DNA of 64,000 nt, taken from NCBI RefSeq assembly GCF_000212395.1, contig NC_015499.1:1189421-1253420 (forward strand). Reading direction: 5' to 3'. The first letter of the stretch is position 1. Each line of letters starts with the position of its first letter. The notes beneath the pieces were generated by a model. It was not told the DNA's origin, did no database searches, and saw only the letters and a list, made by a program, of their open reading frames with translations. This document shows, piece by piece, positions 33,691 to 42,991 of the stretch. The DNA comes from Thermodesulfobium narugense DSM 14796 (lineage in GTDB: Bacteria; Thermodesulfobiota; Thermodesulfobiia; Thermodesulfobiales; Thermodesulfobiaceae). Position numbers and translations under genes: made by a program.

Positions 33691-34950
33691 ATGGGAAAAA
33701 CTATTGCGGAAAAAATTTTTTCCAAACACTCAAAAAAAGATGTAAAAGCAGGCGACTATATTCTTGCAAAGCTAGATATAGTTCTTGTAAATGACATCAC
33801 AGGTCCATTAAGCGTTATGGAGTTTCAAAAATTAGGAGACATTAAAGTTTTTGATAAAGATAAAATAGTAATAATTTGTGATCACTTTACGCCAAACAAA
33901 GACATTAAATCAGCCCAAAACGTAAAGATGTTAAGAAATTTTGCAAAAAACCAAAATATAAGGCATTTCTACGAACCTGGCCATGTAGGAATAGAACACG
34001 TCATGATTCCTGAGCTAGGTTTGGCTCAACCAGGCTATTTAATAATTGGAGCAGATTCTCACACTTGCACTTATGGCGCGTTGAATGCATTTTCTACAGG
34101 AGTAGGCTCAACTGATGCTGGTATGGCAATGGCAACGGGAGATACGTGGTTTAGAGTGCCACCATCATTTCGAGTAGAAATAAGAGGTAAACAAAAGAAA
34201 TGGATTAGCGGAAAGGATGTAGTACTTCACTTGATAGGAAGAATTGGCGTAGAAGGCGCAAACTATTTTGCTCTTGAGTTTTGTGGGGAGGGGTTAAGAA
34301 ATCTTTCCATAGATGACAGATTTACCATTTCAAACATGGCAATTGAGTGTGGAGGTAAAGCCGGCATATTTAATTATGATGAAGTAACGGAAAAATATCT
34401 AAAAAGTTTGGGCATAGATGCATCAAATTACGTAGAAGCAGACAAGGACGCGAATTACGAAAAGAGTATCACAATAGATTTAAGCGACCTTGATTATACT
34501 GTTTCACTTCCCTTCTCTCCAGATAACACTATCAACGTAAGCAAATTAGAAAAAACTTATGTTGACCAGGTGGTTATAGGTTCTTGCACAAACGGTAGGA
34601 TCTCGGATTTAAGAGTTGCAGCAGAAATTTTAACAAACAAGAAGGTAAAAGATGGTCTTAGAGTAATTGTGTTACCAGGGAGTCCAAAGGTCTATCTTGA
34701 AGCTTTAAGAGAGGGTTTGATAGAGAAATTTATTATAGCTGGGGCAGCAGTCTCTACCCCAACCTGTGGTCCGTGTTTAGGCGGCCATATGGGTATTCTT
34801 GCTGAAGATGAAGTCTGCGTTTCAACTACTAACAGAAATTTTATTGGCAGAATGGGACATCCAAAAAGTAAGGTAATTCTAGCATCCCCTGCTGTTGCTG
34901 CAGCATCCGCAATAACTGGATATATCACTTCACCAGAGGAGGTAATGTAA
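33691..34950 (+). CDS. leuC: 3-isopropylmalate dehydratase, large subunit
   Basis: Aconitase-family enzyme (419 aa) that isomerises isopropylmalate in leucine synthesis. The 4Fe-4S cysteines are in VIGSCTNGRISDL and CGPCLGGHMGIL; other motifs are MATGDTWFRVPPSFRVEI and ADSHTCTYGALNAFSTG. The short length and sequence type are those of the archaeal/Thermotoga-like LeuC/HacA group, so a homoaconitase side activity is possible, but leuB follows. Start is ATG 33691, with AGAAGGGAG 6 nt upstream; an ATG-less extension to 33652 is not used. Adjacent leuD begins 1 nt after the stop. Confidence 0.95.
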   Translation: MGKTIAEKIFSKHSKKDVKAGDYILAKLDIVLVNDITGPLSVMEFQKLGDIKVFDKDKIVIICDHFTPNKDIKSAQNVKMLRNFAKNQNIRHFYEPGHVGIEHVMIPELGLAQPGYLIIGADSHTCTYGALNAFSTGVGSTDAGMAMATGDTWFRVPPSFRVEIRGKQKKWISGKDVVLHLIGRIGVEGANYFALEFCGEGLRNLSIDDRFTISNMAIECGGKAGIFNYDEVTEKYLKSLGIDASNYVEADKDANYEKSITIDLSDLDYTVSLPFSPDNTINVSKLEKTYVDQVVIGSCTNGRISDLRVAAEILTNKKVKDGLRVIVLPGSPKVYLEALREGLIEKFIIAGAAVSTPTCGPCLGGHMGILAEDEVCVSTTNRNFIGRMGHPKSKVILASPAVAAASAITGYITSPEEVM

Positions 34951-34951
34951 T

Positions 34952-35449
34952 ATGATTTTAGAAGGCGCTGCAAGAGTTTTTGGTAACAATATAGATACCG
35001 ATCTAATAATAGCTGCAAGATATCTAGCAGAAACTAATGAAGTTGAACTTGGAAAAAACCTGTTCAAAGATTTAAGGCCAAACTTTGTAAACGAGATGAA
35101 CAAAGGAGACATAATAGTTGCTGGAAATAATTTTGGGTGTGGCTCATCAAGAGAACACGCCCCTTTAGCTATAAAGGGTGCAGGAATTAGTGCAGTTATT
35201 GCCAATTCCTTTGCAAGGATCTTTTTTAGAAACGCTATTAATGTTGGTCTACCAATTTTCGTAACTAGTGAGAACTTGAGTTCAATAGAAGAAGGCGACA
35301 TGTTATCCATAAACGCTTCAGAAGGAATACTTTTAAACAAGACCAAAAACAAGACATATAAATTTGATCCATATCCAGAATTCTTATTAAATCTCGTTCA
35401 AATAGGTGGTCTCTTTAACTTTACCAAAAATCGTCTGAAAGAGGTGTAG
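34952..35449 (+). CDS. leuD: 3-isopropylmalate dehydratase, small subunit
   Basis: 165-aa swivel-domain partner of LeuC. Diagnostic: GNNIDTDLIIAARYL at the N-terminus and NNFGCGSSREHAPLAIKGAG, which closes the substrate site. ATG at 34952 has GGAGG 8 nt upstream inside the leuC end. Part of leuC-leuD-leuB, with 3 nt to leuB. No leuA is in the window. Confidence 0.96.
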   Translation: MILEGAARVFGNNIDTDLIIAARYLAETNEVELGKNLFKDLRPNFVNEMNKGDIIVAGNNFGCGSSREHAPLAIKGAGISAVIANSFARIFFRNAINVGLPIFVTSENLSSIEEGDMLSINASEGILLNKTKNKTYKFDPYPEFLLNLVQIGGLFNFTKNRLKEV

Positions 35450-35452
35450 AAG

Positions 35453-36520
35453 ATGTATAAAGTTGCATTCTTGCCCGGAGATGGAATCGGCCAGGATCTA
35501 AAAGAAGTAGTTAAACTTTTTAGAGATAAAATTGAAGAAAAATATGGATTTTCTTTTGAATTAAACGAGCTACCAATAGGTGGCAAGGCAATTGATTCCT
35601 TTGGAGATCCTCTACCGCCAGATACTTTAAAAGAGTGTAAAAAATCTGATGCTGTCTTTTTGATAGCTGTTGGAGGTCCAAAATGGGACAATAATCCTCC
35701 AAATCTTAGACCCGAAGCTGGATTGCTAAAATTAAGAAAGAGTCTAAACGTTTTTTGTAATATTAGACCTATTAAACTTTCTAAACACTTAACACATCTT
35801 TCATGTTTAAAATGTGAGACTGTAGACAAAGGTCTTGATATAATAATTTTAAGAGAGCTTACTGAGGGTCTTTATTTTGGCGAGCCTCGTGGAATCTATA
35901 CCCAACCCGATGGTTCAAAGGTAGCTATAAATACCATGAGCTACAGTTCAACTACAATTGAAAAATTTGCAAAAATAGGATTTGATCTTGCAATGTCCAG
36001 AAAGAAAAGTTTGACCTCCGTTGACAAGGCAAACGTTCTTGAAAACTCAAGACTATGGCGAGAAGTGGTAGAAAACCTATCAAAATCTTATCCAGAAGTA
36101 AAGTTAGACCACCTATATGTTGATAATGCTGCTCTTCAAATGATATACAATCCTAACCAATTCGATGTAATAATTACAGAAAATCTATTTGGAGATATTC
36201 TTAGCGATGAAGCAGCTGCGCTCGTGGGATCGCTTGGGCTTTTGCCATCAGCAAGTATAGGTGACAATAAGCCATTTTTATACGAACCTGTCCACGGTTC
36301 TGCCCCTTCTATAGCAGGTAAAAATATGGCAAATCCTATAGCTACTATTTTCTCAATTGCTTTGATGCTAAGATTAAGTTTTGAGAGAAATGATATTGCG
36401 TTTGATCTTGAAAATGCTGTAGAGAAAACCTTGGAAATGGGAATAGGAACTGCCGATCTTAAAATGAAAAACACGATAGGCACAAGAGAGTTTGCTAACG
36501 AAGTTCTTAAAAATTTATAA
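35453..36520 (+). CDS. leuB: 3-isopropylmalate dehydrogenase
   Basis: 355-aa NAD-dependent oxidative decarboxylase. Family features: AFLPGDGIGQDL at the N-terminus, the substrate-binding LRKSLNVFCNIRPIK, RELTEGLYFGEPRGI, DKANVLENSRLWREVVE, the Asp metal ligands in VDNAALQMIYNPNQFDVI and LFGDILSDEAAALVGS, and EPVHGSAPSIAGKNMANP. Ends overlapping the opposite-strand galU by 6 nt. Last gene of leuCDB. Confidence 0.96.
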   Translation: MYKVAFLPGDGIGQDLKEVVKLFRDKIEEKYGFSFELNELPIGGKAIDSFGDPLPPDTLKECKKSDAVFLIAVGGPKWDNNPPNLRPEAGLLKLRKSLNVFCNIRPIKLSKHLTHLSCLKCETVDKGLDIIILRELTEGLYFGEPRGIYTQPDGSKVAINTMSYSSTTIEKFAKIGFDLAMSRKKSLTSVDKANVLENSRLWREVVENLSKSYPEVKLDHLYVDNAALQMIYNPNQFDVIITENLFGDILSDEAAALVGSLGLLPSASIGDNKPFLYEPVHGSAPSIAGKNMANPIATIFSIALMLRLSFERNDIAFDLENAVEKTLEMGIGTADLKMKNTIGTREFANEVLKNL

Positions 36521-37387
36521 ATCTTTACAAATTTCTAACAAATGATTTTTCATCTCATCTTTAAACTCTGGATGTTGAAGTGCAAAATCGACTGTGGCTT
36601 TTAAATATCCAATCTTTGAGCCACAGTCATATCTTTTACCTTTAACCTCTACTCCTAAAACCAATCTCCTTTCACAAAGAGTCCTAAGTGCATCAGTTAG
36701 CTGAATCTCGCCGCCCCTACCTGGTTTTGTTTCTCGCAAAATATCAAAAATCTCAGGCACAAGTATATATCTACCAATCACAGCATAGTTTGAAGGAGAC
36801 TCATGGATCTCAGGCTTCTCAATAAGATCGGTAATTTTTAGCACTCCATCATCATCTGGAATTGGCTTTGCAAGAGCTATCCCATAACTGCTGACCTCCT
36901 CTTCTGGTACTCTCTCAAGGGCTAAGACTGGACTATGATATCTCTCATAAACTTTAATTAGCTGTTTCATAGCAGGAATTTCAGAATTTATAATGTCATC
37001 GCCAAGAACTACAGCAAAGGGTTCGTTATCTATTACTGCAGAAGACATAAGTACTGCGTGCCCTAGTCCTAATGGCCTTGGCTGTCTAACATAGATAAAC
37101 TCGGCATCATCACGAATTTTGTCTACATCAGCTAATAAACTAGATTTATCTTTATCTTTCAATATATATTCTAGTTCCCATGAAGCATCAAAATAGTCTT
37201 CAATAGGTCTTTTGTTCCTACCCGTAACAAATATCATATATTTTATTCCTGATTCCAGAACTTCTTCCACGACATACTGAATTAGGGGTCTGTCTACTAA
37301 TGGTAACATTTCCTTGGGAGACGCTTTGGTAGCTGGCAAAAACCTTGTTCCCATCCCTGCGACAGGAAAAACTGCCTTTCTGATCAT
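36515..37387 (-). CDS. galU: UTP-glucose-1-phosphate uridylyltransferase
   Basis: 290 aa; makes UDP-glucose from UTP and glucose-1-phosphate for envelope polysaccharides. The nucleotide-binding signature is AVFPVAGMGTRFLPATKAS with KEMLPLVDRPLIQY; VVLGDDIINSE carries the metal Asp; further on are SSYGIALAKPI and LVLGVEVKGKRYDCGSK. ATG at 37387 with AGGAGG close upstream. It converges with leuB, overlapping it by 6 nt. Confidence 0.96.
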   Translation of the reverse strand: MIRKAVFPVAGMGTRFLPATKASPKEMLPLVDRPLIQYVVEEVLESGIKYMIFVTGRNKRPIEDYFDASWELEYILKDKDKSSLLADVDKIRDDAEFIYVRQPRPLGLGHAVLMSSAVIDNEPFAVVLGDDIINSEIPAMKQLIKVYERYHSPVLALERVPEEEVSSYGIALAKPIPDDDGVLKITDLIEKPEIHESPSNYAVIGRYILVPEIFDILRETKPGRGGEIQLTDALRTLCERRLVLGVEVKGKRYDCGSKIGYLKATVDFALQHPEFKDEMKNHLLEICKDL

Positions 37388-37468
37388 AAAATACCTCCTT
37401 AATCTGCAAAAAACATCAAATTCTATTAACTATGTTAAAATATTTTTTATATATTAACAATAATATGT

Positions 37469-38104
37469 ATGGAAACAATTTTAGAACTCTTAAAAAATAG
37501 AAATTATGAAGAAATCGTCTTCCTGTGCAACAAAGAAAGGCGATTTTGGTCTTTTTTAAAGTCAAGGTTGTACGACCCAGACATCTTAATAAGATATAGA
37601 GCCGTAGAAGCCGTTGGATTATACATGAAATATTTATGGGATGAGAACGAAGAAAAGGTAAGAGTGTTTATAAGGACTCTGCTATGGTCACTTAATGATG
37701 AATCAGGAGGAATAGGATGGAGTTCTGCACCAGCTATAGCACAAATAATTAGCAACATTCCATCTTTAAAAGATCCATATCTTTCAATAGCAATGAACGC
37801 CCTTGACGAAGACCTCCTTAAAAAGCCAATTCTTTGGGCTGTAGCAAAAGTTGGGAAAAAAGCACTGGAAGACGTAGAATTTCATAAAGAAAACTTTCTT
37901 AAGATCTTTGAATCCAAAGACAAAGAAACTATAGGATACGCTGTTATAGCTTCAATAGAAACCGAATTTAAAAATTCACTAACATATATTGTAAAATTTA
38001 AAAATAATTCCATTAATTTTAATTTTCCTTATTTCATAGACGGCTTTTTTAGAGAAAAAAATTTAGATAATTTAATCGATGAGGCAATTAAAAAACTAAA
38101 ATGA
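37469..38104 (+). CDS. DVU0298-type HEAT-like protein
   Basis: A 211-aa alpha-helical protein with repeats resembling HEAT units: RYRAVEAVGLYMKYLWDENE, then TLLWSLNDESGGIGWSSAPA, which is the characteristic LNDESGGxxW motif of the DVU0298 family in sulfate reducers. Function is unknown; the name is based on my memory of the Desulfovibrio vulgaris member. The stop overlaps the next gene by 4 nt. Confidence 0.78.
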   Translation: METILELLKNRNYEEIVFLCNKERRFWSFLKSRLYDPDILIRYRAVEAVGLYMKYLWDENEEKVRVFIRTLLWSLNDESGGIGWSSAPAIAQIISNIPSLKDPYLSIAMNALDEDLLKKPILWAVAKVGKKALEDVEFHKENFLKIFESKDKETIGYAVIASIETEFKNSLTYIVKFKNNSINFNFPYFIDGFFREKNLDNLIDEAIKKLK

Positions 38105-38679
38105 AAAGTGTCATAGAAAGCATAGAAAAGCTTTATAAAGAAATTGAAAACGAATTCGAAAGAGTCGGGCAATATTATAACTTTAGCTGTTTTGGCTGCA
38201 CTTCAAATTGTTGCACCACTTTATTTTATCACTTTACGTTTGTTGAAGAGTTTATGTTGCAATATGGCCTGTTAAAACTTGACGAAAGCACAAGGTTGAT
38301 GATTGTAGAAAATTCCAAAAGTTACTTGCTCTCGAAAGAGAATTATAATGAAAGAGGAAAATTTAAAATGATGTGTCCTGCTAACAAAGATGGGCTTTGT
38401 ATGATCTATCAATATAGACCAATGATATGTAGAATTCACGGTGTGCCGTCAAAACTCGTTTTCCCCAATGGAAGAGTTGACTTTTATAAAGGTTGTGAAG
38501 TTATAGCCTCAAAATTTTTGGAATTTCCATATGTATTAGACAGAACAAACTTTTTTAAAAGTTTAAGCAAAATAGAACTTGATTTTAGAAAAAAGGCAAA
38601 TAAGCCTATAAATTATAAATTCAAAAAAACAATTGCTGAGATGATTCTTAGCAAAGATTTGGAAAATATTCATGCATAA
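38101..38679 (+). CDS. YkgJ-type cysteine-cluster protein
   Basis: 192 aa, with conserved cysteines arranged as CFGCTSNCC, MCPANKDGLC, MICRIHGVP and KGCEVIA, which fits the zinc- or Fe-S-binding CxxCxxxCC group (YkgJ/DUF-like). Exact metal and function are unknown. It overlaps both neighbours (4 nt with the HEAT-like gene, 8 nt with the HAD gene), so the three form one transcription unit. Confidence 0.83.
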   Translation: MKSVIESIEKLYKEIENEFERVGQYYNFSCFGCTSNCCTTLFYHFTFVEEFMLQYGLLKLDESTRLMIVENSKSYLLSKENYNERGKFKMMCPANKDGLCMIYQYRPMICRIHGVPSKLVFPNGRVDFYKGCEVIASKFLEFPYVLDRTNFFKSLSKIELDFRKKANKPINYKFKKTIAEMILSKDLENIHA

Positions 38680-39322
38680 AAAGATTATTAATAACGACAT
38701 TGAAAATATTTTTTTAGACTTTGATGGTACGATCGTTCACAAAGAGTTTGATCGATATTTTTGGGCTGAATACGTCCCTCTTCAGTATTCAATTAAAAAT
38801 AACCTGACAATAGAAGAATCTAAAGAAAGACTCTACTATCTATATAACTCTTATAAGGGGCAACTTTGTTGGTCTGATATAGATTTTTGGTCCTCAAAGT
38901 TAAACCTTGACATTGAAAAGCTCACGCAATCTATTTCAGATTTAATAAAACCATCAAAAGGCGTTTATCAATTTTTTTCATATGCAAAGAAAAATAATAA
39001 AAGAATTTTTATTTTAACCAATGCGCATAAAAAAACAATTAACATTAAGCTTAAAAAAGTTAACATAAAAAAACAAATTGATAAAATAATAACCTGTTTT
39101 GACTTAGGATATCCAAAAGAGCATATTGATTTTTGGAAAAAGTTAAAAAGACAAATTGAATTCGATCCAGAAAAGAGCGTTTTTATAGACGATCTCGAAG
39201 AAAATTTAATCCAAGCTAGAAATATTGGCATCAAAAACGTTTGGTTAAAAGTTGAAGAAGATGAAATAAAAAGCATAACTTCACAATTCTTCTACTTTGA
39301 TTCATTCGAAAATTTATTATAA
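38672..39322 (+). CDS. HAD-superfamily hydrolase
   Basis: 216-aa phosphatase-fold protein: motif I FLDFDGTIVH (nucleophile and general acid Asp), motif II IFILTNAHKK, motif III Lys region GYPKEH, and motif IV SVFIDDLEENLIQARNIG. Substrate cannot be inferred. Third gene of the HEAT-like/YkgJ/HAD run. Confidence 0.9.
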   Translation: MHKKIINNDIENIFLDFDGTIVHKEFDRYFWAEYVPLQYSIKNNLTIEESKERLYYLYNSYKGQLCWSDIDFWSSKLNLDIEKLTQSISDLIKPSKGVYQFFSYAKKNNKRIFILTNAHKKTINIKLKKVNIKKQIDKIITCFDLGYPKEHIDFWKKLKRQIEFDPEKSVFIDDLEENLIQARNIGIKNVWLKVEEDEIKSITSQFFYFDSFENLL

Positions 39323-39378
39323 TCATCTATAAAAACAGAATATATTAGTTCTCTCTAATAACTTTTCAAGGAGGATAT

Positions 39379-40419
39379 ATGAACAAAGTTAAAGTTGGTA
39401 TATTTGGTGCAACTGGATATGCTGGATTAAATATTTTCAGAATATTATCAAATCATCCTTATGTAGATTTAAAATATCTATCTTCTCACTCTTACAGCGG
39501 TGAAAGTTATAAAAAACTCTTTCCTTCCTTTAACACTGATATGGTGCTTAAGACTTCAGATCCAGAAATAGCGAGGGATTTAGATGCATGTTTTGTCGCC
39601 TTGCCAGCTGGTGAAACATCTAAGTTTGTTACAAAACTAATAGAGTATAACAATAATATCGTTATTATTGATCTTGGAGCAGATTTTAGATTCAAAGACA
39701 AAGAAATCTACGAGAAAACATATGGCATCAAACACAATTGCCCAGAAATATTAACAAGTTCCGTTTATGGTTTACCAGAAATAAACAGAGAAAAGATCAA
39801 AAAGGCTAAAATAATAGGCAACCCTGGCTGTTATCCTACTAGCATTCTTTTAGGACTCTATCCAATAATAGATCGCTTTAAAGGGAGTATAGAAAACATA
39901 ATCGCCGATTCAAAGTCGGGCGTAAGCGGTGCTGGCAGAAAGTTATCCAAAGAATTTCTCTTTTGCGAAGTAAATGAAAGCGTAAGGCCCTATGGTGCAA
40001 AATTTCACAGACATCAGCCAGAAATGAACGACCAAATAAGGCTAATTTCAAAAGATGCTCCAGAATTAATTTTTACACCCCATCTTATTCCAATGCAAAG
40101 AGGTATTCTTTCAACAATTTACGTTTTTTTTAAAGAAGATTTACCAGAAGAAGAAAAACTAAAAAGGCTATATTATGAAAGATACAAAGATGAAAAATTT
40201 GTTCAAATACTTGAAAACGAACTGCCAACTACTGCGATGGTAAGATCAAGTAACCTTTGCGCAATTAATATATGTAAAACTTCAAATAATACAATAAAAA
40301 TTTTTAGTGCAATTGACAATTTAATAAAAGGCGCATCAGGTCAAGCTGTTCAAAATCTTAATATAATTTTTGGTTTTCCTGAAGAATTATCATTGACTAA
40401 TATTCCGGAGGTAATATAA
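39379..40419 (+). CDS. argC: N-acetyl-gamma-glutamyl-phosphate reductase
   Basis: 346 aa, third arginine-pathway step. NADP-binding GIFGATGYAGLNIFRIL at the start, the catalytic cysteine in GNPGCYPTSILLGLYP (about residue 153), and HRHQPEMNDQIRL with the family's HxHxPE. ATG at 39379 with AAGGAGG 5 nt upstream. First of argC-argJ-argB; argJ starts 1 nt after. Confidence 0.97.
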   Translation: MNKVKVGIFGATGYAGLNIFRILSNHPYVDLKYLSSHSYSGESYKKLFPSFNTDMVLKTSDPEIARDLDACFVALPAGETSKFVTKLIEYNNNIVIIDLGADFRFKDKEIYEKTYGIKHNCPEILTSSVYGLPEINREKIKKAKIIGNPGCYPTSILLGLYPIIDRFKGSIENIIADSKSGVSGAGRKLSKEFLFCEVNESVRPYGAKFHRHQPEMNDQIRLISKDAPELIFTPHLIPMQRGILSTIYVFFKEDLPEEEKLKRLYYERYKDEKFVQILENELPTTAMVRSSNLCAINICKTSNNTIKIFSAIDNLIKGASGQAVQNLNIIFGFPEELSLTNIPEVI

Positions 40420-40420
40420 A

Positions 40421-41611
40421 TTGTCAAACTTTCCAGAAAACTTCAATTTTGCAGGGTTAAGTTGCGGTCTAAAATTATCAGGCAAAAAAGATCTTGGAGC
40501 TATTCTTTGTAAAAAAAGGGCGCTTACCTTTGCTGTGTTTACTCAAAACAGCATTGCAGCAGCTCCAGTAAAAATTTCAAAAGAAAGACTCAAAAAAAAT
40601 AAATATATAAGAGCAATACTTGTCAATTCGGGGAACGCAAACGCAGCAACAGGAATTGACGGTTATAATGATGCTATTGAAATCTCAAAAAGGTTTTCAG
40701 AACTAATTGGAGTTAGTGAAGATGAAGTACTTTTGGCGTCCACAGGTATAATTGGTGTAAGATTGGACAAGGAAAAAATTATTAGTAAGATCCCTGAACT
40801 AGTAAACAATTTAAAATACAACAATCACAAAGATTTTATTGAATCTATTATGACAACAGACAGATTCGAAAAGGAATACTTTGAGACAATATCCTCAGAA
40901 GAAGGCGATGAAATCCACATAAGAGCATATGCAAAAGGTTGTGGAATGATATGTCCCAATCTTGCTACAATGCTTGTTTTTATCACTACAAATATAAATG
41001 CTGACGAAAAAATTCTTGAAGAGGTATTTATTAACTGTGTAAACAAAAGCTTTAACGCCATATCAGTTGACTCAGATACCTCTACTAACGATTCTGTCTT
41101 CTTTATGACTGACATGCTTTATCCCAAAAACAAGATAATCAATAGAAAAGACAAACTAATTATAGATTTTGAAAGCGCTTTAAATCGCTGCTGTATAAAA
41201 TTAGCAAACGATATGGTAAGAGATGGAGAAGGTTCTACAAAAGTCTTAGAAGTTAAAGCGACGGGTTTTGCAAGCGAAGAAGATGCAAAAAAGGTAGCAT
41301 CAAATATTGCAAAATCAACACTTGTTAAGTGTGCCTTTTTTGGTTCAGACCCCAACTGGGGTAGAATTATCTGTGCTGCCGGAAACACTAATCTAATTAG
41401 TGAAGATTCTGTTTCAATTAAAATTTTTGACACTGAGGTGTATAACAAAAAGCCCATTAATTTTGACAAAACAAGCCTTAGCAAAAAAATCTCAAATAGT
41501 GAAAGAGTTATAATAGAGATCCATAATAATGTTGGCAATAAAGATTTTACTTTCTATGGTTGTGATTTGACATTTGATTATGTTAAGTTAAATTCAGAAT
41601 ATTCAACGTGA
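40421..41611 (+). CDS. argJ: Ornithine acetyltransferase/N-acetylglutamate synthase (ArgJ)
   Basis: 396-aa self-cleaving enzyme that transfers acetyl from N-acetylornithine to glutamate, giving the cyclic arginine route. Cleavage site is at the nucleophilic Thr in GMICPNLATMLVF; other motifs are ILVNSGNANAATG and SDPNWGRIICAAGN. Start is TTG at 40421 with GGAGG 7 nt upstream inside the end of argC. Whether it is mono- or bifunctional (CoA-dependent as well) is not visible. Its TGA overlaps the GTG/TTG start region of argB. Confidence 0.96.
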   Translation: MSNFPENFNFAGLSCGLKLSGKKDLGAILCKKRALTFAVFTQNSIAAAPVKISKERLKKNKYIRAILVNSGNANAATGIDGYNDAIEISKRFSELIGVSEDEVLLASTGIIGVRLDKEKIISKIPELVNNLKYNNHKDFIESIMTTDRFEKEYFETISSEEGDEIHIRAYAKGCGMICPNLATMLVFITTNINADEKILEEVFINCVNKSFNAISVDSDTSTNDSVFFMTDMLYPKNKIINRKDKLIIDFESALNRCCIKLANDMVRDGEGSTKVLEVKATGFASEEDAKKVASNIAKSTLVKCAFFGSDPNWGRIICAAGNTNLISEDSVSIKIFDTEVYNKKPINFDKTSLSKKISNSERVIIEIHNNVGNKDFTFYGCDLTFDYVKLNSEYST

Positions 41612-41619
41612 GGTGTAAA

Positions 41620-42486
41620 TTGTTTGACAAAAAATTGCAAGCAAAAATAATTATTGATGCGCTGCCCTATTTTAAGCAATTTAACAATCAGGTAATTGTA
41701 ATTAAATATGGAGGCTCAATTTTAGAAGTAGAAGACGTAAACGATGCGCTATTTCAGGATATTGTACTTCTTAGTTACCTCGGCGTAAAGATCGTGCTTA
41801 TTCATGGTGGAGGACCTGAGATTTCAAGATGGCAAAAAATTCTTAATATAGAAACAAAATTTATAGAAGGTCTAAGAGTTACTGATTCAAAAACTATGGA
41901 GATAACTGAAATGATCCTATCTGGAAAAGTTAACAAAAATATAGTTGCAAAAATTCAGGGTTACGGAGGAAGGGCAGTTGGTATATGTGGTAAAGATGGA
42001 GGTACCATAGTGGCAAAGAAAAAATCTGAACAATATGGCTTTGTGGGAGAAATAGTAGACATAAATCCTTCCCTACTCACAGCACTTGTAAATTCAAATT
42101 ATGTTCCTGTAATGTCCCCAATAGCCTATGACGAAGACGGCTCGTCTTTGAATATAAACGCAGATTTCGTCGCCGGAAAGATTGCAATTTCCCTCAAGGC
42201 AAAAAGGCTTTTATATCTTACAGACGTGCCAGGAATATTGTTAAACAAAGACGATCCATCTTCAGTTATTTCCAAAATCAAAACAACTCAGATAGATAGT
42301 CTCATAGAAGAAGGAATCCTATCAAAAGGCATGATACCAAAAACTCTTTCTGCAAAAGAGGCCATTGAAGCTGGAGTAGAAGCCGTTCACATCATTGATG
42401 GAAGAGAACCTCATTCGCTTTTACTTGAGGTACTTACTCCAGAAGGAGTTGGGACTATGATTGTCAGTGAGAATTATGATAAATAA
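41620..42486 (+). CDS. argB: Acetylglutamate kinase
   Basis: 288 aa, second arginine step. Family signs: IKYGGSILEVEDV at the N-terminus (Lys), LIHGGGPEIS (glycine-rich), VGICGKDGGTIVAKK, LNINADFVAGKIA, and TLSAKEAIEAGVEAVHIIDG. The TTG at 41620 is favoured, with GAGGTG 6 nt upstream; a GTG at 41608 overlapping the argJ stop is the alternative (292 aa). N-terminal helix associated with arginine feedback is short. Its 3' end overlaps the next small ORF. Confidence 0.95.
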   Translation: MFDKKLQAKIIIDALPYFKQFNNQVIVIKYGGSILEVEDVNDALFQDIVLLSYLGVKIVLIHGGGPEISRWQKILNIETKFIEGLRVTDSKTMEITEMILSGKVNKNIVAKIQGYGGRAVGICGKDGGTIVAKKKSEQYGFVGEIVDINPSLLTALVNSNYVPVMSPIAYDEDGSSLNINADFVAGKIAISLKAKRLLYLTDVPGILLNKDDPSSVISKIKTTQIDSLIEEGILSKGMIPKTLSAKEAIEAGVEAVHIIDGREPHSLLLEVLTPEGVGTMIVSENYDK

Positions 42487-42733
42487 ACCTATATTATACA
42501 CATTTCCCGGAAATAAGTATTGTCAAATATTGGAAAAATATATAAAAGAAAGGAATCTAGATATAGAGATTATTTCAATTTATAATATATATTGTTCTAA
42601 TTTAGAAAAAGATGAAGTTAAAGAAATTTTTAAAAAAATTGGCACTGAAACTTTGCCAATATTAAAATTTAATAATAAATACTATTCTGAATTTAATGAA
42701 ATAGAAAGGATATTGAGCAAAATTGACAATTAG
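42476..42733 (+). CDS. Small thioredoxin/glutaredoxin-fold protein, single-cysteine motif
   Basis: About 85 aa. PILYTFPGNKYCQILEKYIK at the N-terminus is where glutaredoxins have CPYC, but here the first Cys is missing (FPGNKYC, one Cys), and TLPILKFNNKYY matches the cis-Pro strand. So a glutaredoxin-like fold with a monothiol motif is likely, with a possible role in redox or metal handling. ATG at 42476 overlaps the end of argB; a TTG at 42461 or GTG at 42467 is also possible. It overlaps groES at the 3' end by 11 nt. Easily missed as a gene. Confidence 0.6.
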   Translation: MINKPILYTFPGNKYCQILEKYIKERNLDIEIISIYNIYCSNLEKDEVKEIFKKIGTETLPILKFNNKYYSEFNEIERILSKIDN

Positions 42734-42986
42734 ACCACTAGATAATATGGTACTTGTTAGAGTGATGAGTCCAAGCGATAGGACTTCATCAGGAATCCTT
42801 ATACCAGAAACGGTTAAAGAAAGCCCCAAAGAAGGACTTGTAATAGCAATTGGTGATTCCACAGAAATAAAAGTCAAAGTAGGAGATCAAGTAATATTCG
42901 CCAAAGATATGGGATTCGAAATAAATTATGAGGGCAATTCTTACCTTATTTTACCTAACAAAGCCATTCTTGCAGTAATAGAATAA
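42723..42986 (+). CDS. groES: GroES-type co-chaperonin (orphan)
   Basis: 87 aa Cpn10 protein. IRPLDNMVLVRVM at the start and a mobile loop SDRTSSGILIPET that binds GroEL; VGDQVIFAKDMGFEINYEG is the usual middle. The typical length is 94-100 aa; this copy is slightly shorter and no groEL follows (miaA does), which is unusual because groES is normally in an operon with groEL. TTG start at 42723 overlaps the preceding ORF. A groEL elsewhere in the genome must be assumed. Confidence 0.88.
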   Translation: MTIRPLDNMVLVRVMSPSDRTSSGILIPETVKESPKEGLVIAIGDSTEIKVKVGDQVIFAKDMGFEINYEGNSYLILPNKAILAVIE

Positions 42987-42991
42987 AAATT

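Noticed and set aside
35398-35829. Minus-strand ORF of 143 codons inside leuD/leuB
   Set aside because: It is the antisense shadow of leuB; it has no ribosome site and no family motif, while the plus strand encodes clear LeuB.
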